From CBDAPX01 sp965198725 (GTDB lineage: Bacteria; Pseudomonadota; Alphaproteobacteria; Rhodobacterales; Rhodobacteraceae), in assembly GCA_965198725.1 (NCBI GenBank), contig CBDAPX010000001.1:2604001-2668000 (forward strand): DNA of 64,000 nt. The letters are read 5' to 3'. Below, piece after piece: positions 60,571 to 64,000 of this stretch. Under the pieces are notes generated by a model that made no database searches, was not told where the DNA came from, and saw nothing but the letters and a program-made list of their open reading frames with translations. How positions within the stretch are numbered: the stretch's first letter is position 1; every line of letters starts with the position of its first letter. Position numbers and translations under genes: made by a program.

Positions 60571-63500
60571 ATGAACACTCCTGCGCATATCGTGGTCGGC
60601 GGCGCGCCCGAAGGCTTTGACGCCCAGTTGGTTCTGGACGAACTGATCAAGGCGGATGGCCCTGTTGTGCATATAGCACGGGATGACAAACGGCTTGCCG
60701 CGATGCAGGCTGCGTTGACGTTTTTGCGCCCGGACGTCCCGGTTCTCAGCTTTCCGGGTTGGGACTGTTTGCCGTTTGACCGGGTGTCACCCAATCCGGA
60801 TATCTCTGCCACGCGGATGGCAACGTTGGCCGCATTGTTGCATGGGATGCCCACGCAGTTTGTTCTGCTCACGACATTGAACGCGGCAACCCAGCGGGTG
60901 CCGGCCCGCGAGGTGTTGAAAGAGGCCGCCTTTACCGCGCGGGTCGGCGGGCGCATCGATGAAAAGGCGTTGCGGGCGTTTTTGGTCCGTATGGGTTTTG
61001 TCCAAAGCTCGACAGCGATGGAACCCGGCGATTATGCAGTGCGCGGCGGGATCATCGATATCTTTCCGCCGGGCGAGGGCGGTCCGGTCCGGCTGGACCT
61101 TTTCGGCGATGTTCTGGACGGCGCCCGTCGGTTCGACCCGGTCACGCAGCGCACAACCGAAAAGCTGGAGGTGGTCGAGCTGGCGCCGGTGTCAGAGATT
61201 ATTCTGGATGACGCGGCCATTACGCGGTTCCGACAGAATTACCGCCTCGAATTTGGGGCGGCAGGCACGGATGATCCGCTGTACGAAGCCGTCAGCGCGG
61301 GGCGCAAACATCAGGGCATGGAACACTGGTTGCCGTTTTTCCATGATCGGATGGAAACGCTGTTTGACTACCTGCCCGGTGCGACCATCACCGTTGATGA
61401 TCAAACAACGCCCGCGCGCGTGGCGCGGTGGGACAGTATCTCGGATCAATATGAAACGCGTGTTCTGGCCATGCAGGCCAAGTCGCGCATGGATACGGTC
61501 TATAAACCCACGCCGCCGGGGCTTTTGTATCTCGACGATGCCGCATGGACCGACGCGGTTGCGGGACATCGGGTTTTGCAGTTTCATCCGTTGGCACAGG
61601 CGACGGGCCCCGGCGTGATCGATGCCGGCGGACGGATTGGGCGCAACTTCTCACCTGAACGCCAACAGGAAAGCATCAGTCTTTTTGGGGCATTGGCGGA
61701 TCACGTTAAGGCAAAACTGCAAACGGGGCCGGTGATTATTGCCAGTTATTCCGAAGGCGCGCGGGAACGATTGGCCGGGCTGATCGAGGATGAAGGTCTG
61801 GCCGAAACCATTGCGATCCCCAATGCCGGCCGGATCGGCAAAAGCGGGCTTTACCTGGCGGTTTGGTCGTTGGAGCATGGGTTTGAAACCCCTCGGATGA
61901 CGGTGATTTCGGAACAGGACGTTCTGGGCGACAGGTTGATCCGCGCCCCGAAAAAACGCCGCAAGGCTGAAAACTTTCTGACGGAAACACAGTCGCTGAC
62001 CCCCGGCGATCTGGTGGTGCATGTGGATCACGGCATCGGTCGCTACAAAGGGTTAGAGGTGATCACCGCCGCCGGGGCCGCCCATGAATGCATCAGCCTA
62101 GAATATGCCGAACAGGCTAAGCTGTTCCTGCCGGTCGAAAACATCGAGCTTTTACCGAAATACGGCCAAGAAGAAGGGCTGTTGGATCGGCTGGGCGGCG
62201 GCGCATGGCAGGCCAAGAAAGCCAAGCTGAAAGAACGCATTCGCGAGATGGCGGATCGTCTGATCCGCATTGCCGCGGAACGCGCGCTGCGCAATGCCCC
62301 GATCCTGGAACCGCCCCCGCATGCCTGGGAAGAGTTCAGCGCCCGGTTCCCATATCAGGAAACCGATGACCAATTGCGGGCGATCGGCGATGTTCTGGAC
62401 GATATGACCAGCGGCCAGCCGATGGATCGTCTGATCTGCGGCGATGTCGGCTTTGGCAAAACCGAGGTTGCGATGCGCGCGGCCTTTGTCGCGGCCATGT
62501 CCGGGGTTCAGGTCGCTGTCATTGCGCCAACGACCCTTCTGGCGCGTCAACACGCGGCGAGCTTTGCCGAACGGTTCCGGGGTTTTCCGATGGAGGTACG
62601 TCAACTGTCGCGCTTTGTCTCTGCCGGAGAGGCGCAAAAGACCCGGGATGGCATTGCGCGGGGCACTGTCGACATCGTTGTGGGCACGCATGCGCTTTTG
62701 GCTAAGGGCATTCGGTTTCATAACCTTGGCCTGTTAGTCATTGATGAGGAACAACACTTCGGTGTCGGGCACAAGGAGCGGCTGAAACAATTGCGTTCAG
62801 ACATCCATGTGCTGACGCTGACGGCCACGCCCATCCCCCGCACCTTGCAACTGTCGCTGTCCGGGGTCCGCGACCTGTCCATCATCGGGACGCCACCCAT
62901 CGACCGTCTGGCCATCCGCACCTATGTCAGCGAATTTGACGCGGTGACGATCCGCGAAGCGTTGCTGCGCGAACACTATCGTGGGGGGCAAAGTTTCTAT
63001 GTTGTTCCTCGGATCAGTGACCTGCCAGAGATCGAAGAGTTCCTGAAAGAACAGCTGCCAGAGCTGACCTATGTGGTGGCACATGGGCAGATGGCCGCAG
63101 GAGAGCTCGATGATCGCATGAATGCGTTTTACGACGGCAAATACGATGTGTTGCTGGCCACGACGATTGTGGAAAGCGGATTGGATATCCCATCGGCCAA
63201 CACGATGGTGGTGCACCGGGCCGATATGTTCGGGTTGGCGCAGCTTTATCAGATACGGGGCCGTGTGGGGCGGTCCAAGACACGGGCCTATGCCTATCTG
63301 ACCACAAAGCCGCGCGCGCGGTTGACCGCGACGGCCGAGAAGCGCTTGCGCGTTCTGGGATCGCTGGACACGTTGGGGGCCGGATTTACGCTGGCCAGCC
63401 AGGACCTGGATATCCGGGGGGCGGGCAATCTGCTGGGCGAAGAGCAGTCCGGGCAAATGCGCGATGTCGGCTATGAGCTTTATCAATCCATGCTGGAAGA

Positions 63501-64000
63501 GGCGATCGCCAAAATCCGGTCGGGCGAGATGGAAGGGCTGTCAGAGGCCGACGATCAATGGGCCCCGCAGATCAATCTTGGTGTTCCTGTTCTGATCCCC
63601 GAGGATTATGTCCCGGATTTGGACGTGCGTTTGGGTCTCTACCGCCGCCTGTCGTCGCTGACGACCAAGGTTGAACTGGAGGGGTTCGCGGCCGAATTGA
63701 TTGACCGGTTCGGGAAATTACCCAGAGAGGTCAATACGTTGCTGCTCGTTGTTCGGATCAAAGCGATGTGCAAACGGGCCGGTATCGCAAAGCTGGATGG
63801 TGGCCCCAAAGGCGCAACCATTCAGTTTCATAATGACAAGTTTGCCTCGCCCCAAGGCTTGGTCGAGTTCATTCAGGCGCAAAAGGGATTGGCCAAGGTC
63901 AAAGACAACAAGATCGTGGTACGCCGCGATTGGAAGGCCGATGCCGACAAGATCAAAGGTGCCTTTGCCATTGCACGCGATCTGGCCGAAAAAGTCATCG
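60571..64000 (+). CDS. mfd: Transcription-repair coupling factor Mfd (3' end outside window)
   Basis: Mfd removes stalled RNA polymerase at DNA lesions and recruits UvrA. From ATG 60571 (MNTPAHIVVGG) 1143 codons are open to the window end. The N-terminal UvrB-homology region comes first (FPGWDCLPFDRVSP, GDYAVRGGIIDIFPPG). Next are the RNA polymerase interaction domain (DLVVHVDHGIGRYKGL), the translocase with GDVGFGKTEVA and DEEQHFGV, TLTATPIPRTLQLS and YQIRGRVGRSK. The C-terminal domain follows (VLIPEDYVPDLDVRLGLYRRL). Only about the last 10-20 residues are missing. Confidence 0.97.
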   Translation, partial: MNTPAHIVVGGAPEGFDAQLVLDELIKADGPVVHIARDDKRLAAMQAALTFLRPDVPVLSFPGWDCLPFDRVSPNPDISATRMATLAALLHGMPTQFVLLTTLNAATQRVPAREVLKEAAFTARVGGRIDEKALRAFLVRMGFVQSSTAMEPGDYAVRGGIIDIFPPGEGGPVRLDLFGDVLDGARRFDPVTQRTTEKLEVVELAPVSEIILDDAAITRFRQNYRLEFGAAGTDDPLYEAVSAGRKHQGMEHWLPFFHDRMETLFDYLPGATITVDDQTTPARVARWDSISDQYETRVLAMQAKSRMDTVYKPTPPGLLYLDDAAWTDAVAGHRVLQFHPLAQATGPGVIDAGGRIGRNFSPERQQESISLFGALADHVKAKLQTGPVIIASYSEGARERLAGLIEDEGLAETIAIPNAGRIGKSGLYLAVWSLEHGFETPRMTVISEQDVLGDRLIRAPKKRRKAENFLTETQSLTPGDLVVHVDHGIGRYKGLEVITAAGAAHECISLEYAEQAKLFLPVENIELLPKYGQEEGLLDRLGGGAWQAKKAKLKERIREMADRLIRIAAERALRNAPILEPPPHAWEEFSARFPYQETDDQLRAIGDVLDDMTSGQPMDRLICGDVGFGKTEVAMRAAFVAAMSGVQVAVIAPTTLLARQHAASFAERFRGFPMEVRQLSRFVSAGEAQKTRDGIARGTVDIVVGTHALLAKGIRFHNLGLLVIDEEQHFGVGHKERLKQLRSDIHVLTLTATPIPRTLQLSLSGVRDLSIIGTPPIDRLAIRTYVSEFDAVTIREALLREHYRGGQSFYVVPRISDLPEIEEFLKEQLPELTYVVAHGQMAAGELDDRMNAFYDGKYDVLLATTIVESGLDIPSANTMVVHRADMFGLAQLYQIRGRVGRSKTRAYAYLTTKPRARLTATAEKRLRVLGSLDTLGAGFTLASQDLDIRGAGNLLGEEQSGQMRDVGYELYQSMLEEAIAKIRSGEMEGLSEADDQWAPQINLGVPVLIPEDYVPDLDVRLGLYRRLSSLTTKVELEGFAAELIDRFGKLPREVNTLLLVVRIKAMCKRAGIAKLDGGPKGATIQFHNDKFASPQGLVEFIQAQKGLAKVKDNKIVVRRDWKADADKIKGAFAIARDLAEKVI

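Overview
The window reads as a chromosomal segment of a marine alphaproteobacterium of the Roseobacter group (Rhodobacteraceae). The evidence is high-GC coding sequence, many Roseobacter-type proteins (zinc-ribbon, DUF6456, DUF6477, SYLF-domain and SufBCD-associated families), the dusB-ntrB-ntrC-ntrY-ntrX block followed by trkA-trkH-hfq-hflX, an NtrC without GAFTGA as known from Rhodobacter, and a fused ispDF. No rRNA, tRNA or CRISPR array was recognised. The window opens inside recG and closes just before the end of mfd.

Layout. 1-8.5 kb: recG, a 45-aa membrane peptide, marC with an IscU/NifU-like gene, hisI, gluQ with a methyltransferase, trmFO, an enoyl-CoA hydratase and a frameshifted thioesterase. 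8.5-11.7 kb: a DUF1127 gene divergent from a MocR-type regulator with two ATTGTA-type inverted repeats, then two membrane/zinc-ribbon genes. 11.8-14.4 kb: rplM-rpsI, then a truncated haemoglobin translationally coupled to a class III nucleotide cyclase. 14.4-19.6 kb: a minus-strand run with a TetR regulator, ppk2, a frameshifted alpha/beta hydrolase, metA, an ATPase and an EamA transporter.

19.9-26.8 kb is the accessory-looking part: a sulfatase, a FadL-like outer membrane protein, an EamA transporter, and an FkbM-type methyltransferase gene broken by two different IS3-family elements. One element is decayed and one looks intact. 26.8-38 kb returns to core genes: guaA, a GNAT gene, an MttB-family methyltransferase, DUF6477/DUF6456, lipA, hpt, a RatA/COQ10 protein, a PrpD-family protein, cinA, pgpA and ispDF.

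38-52.7 kb holds the nitrogen and potassium regulatory block. It is interrupted at 45.3-47.6 kb by a small cassette (HxlR regulator, DUF4242 protein, FMN-dependent oxidase family protein) and by a lipoprotein gene. 52.7-64 kb: a penicillin-acylase family protein, a 3-hydroxyisobutyrate-dehydrogenase-like gene, a Tat-exported multicopper oxidase divergent from a MarR regulator, a SYLF lipoprotein, hemB, a SufBCD-associated membrane protein and mfd.

The most interesting signals are the globin-cyclase pair, which could be a split haem-based cAMP switch; the reconstructable history of the FkbM locus; the putative MocR operators; and an NtrC/NtrX pair that both lack the sigma-54 contact motif. Two single-base frameshifts in otherwise good genes may be real decay or assembly errors.
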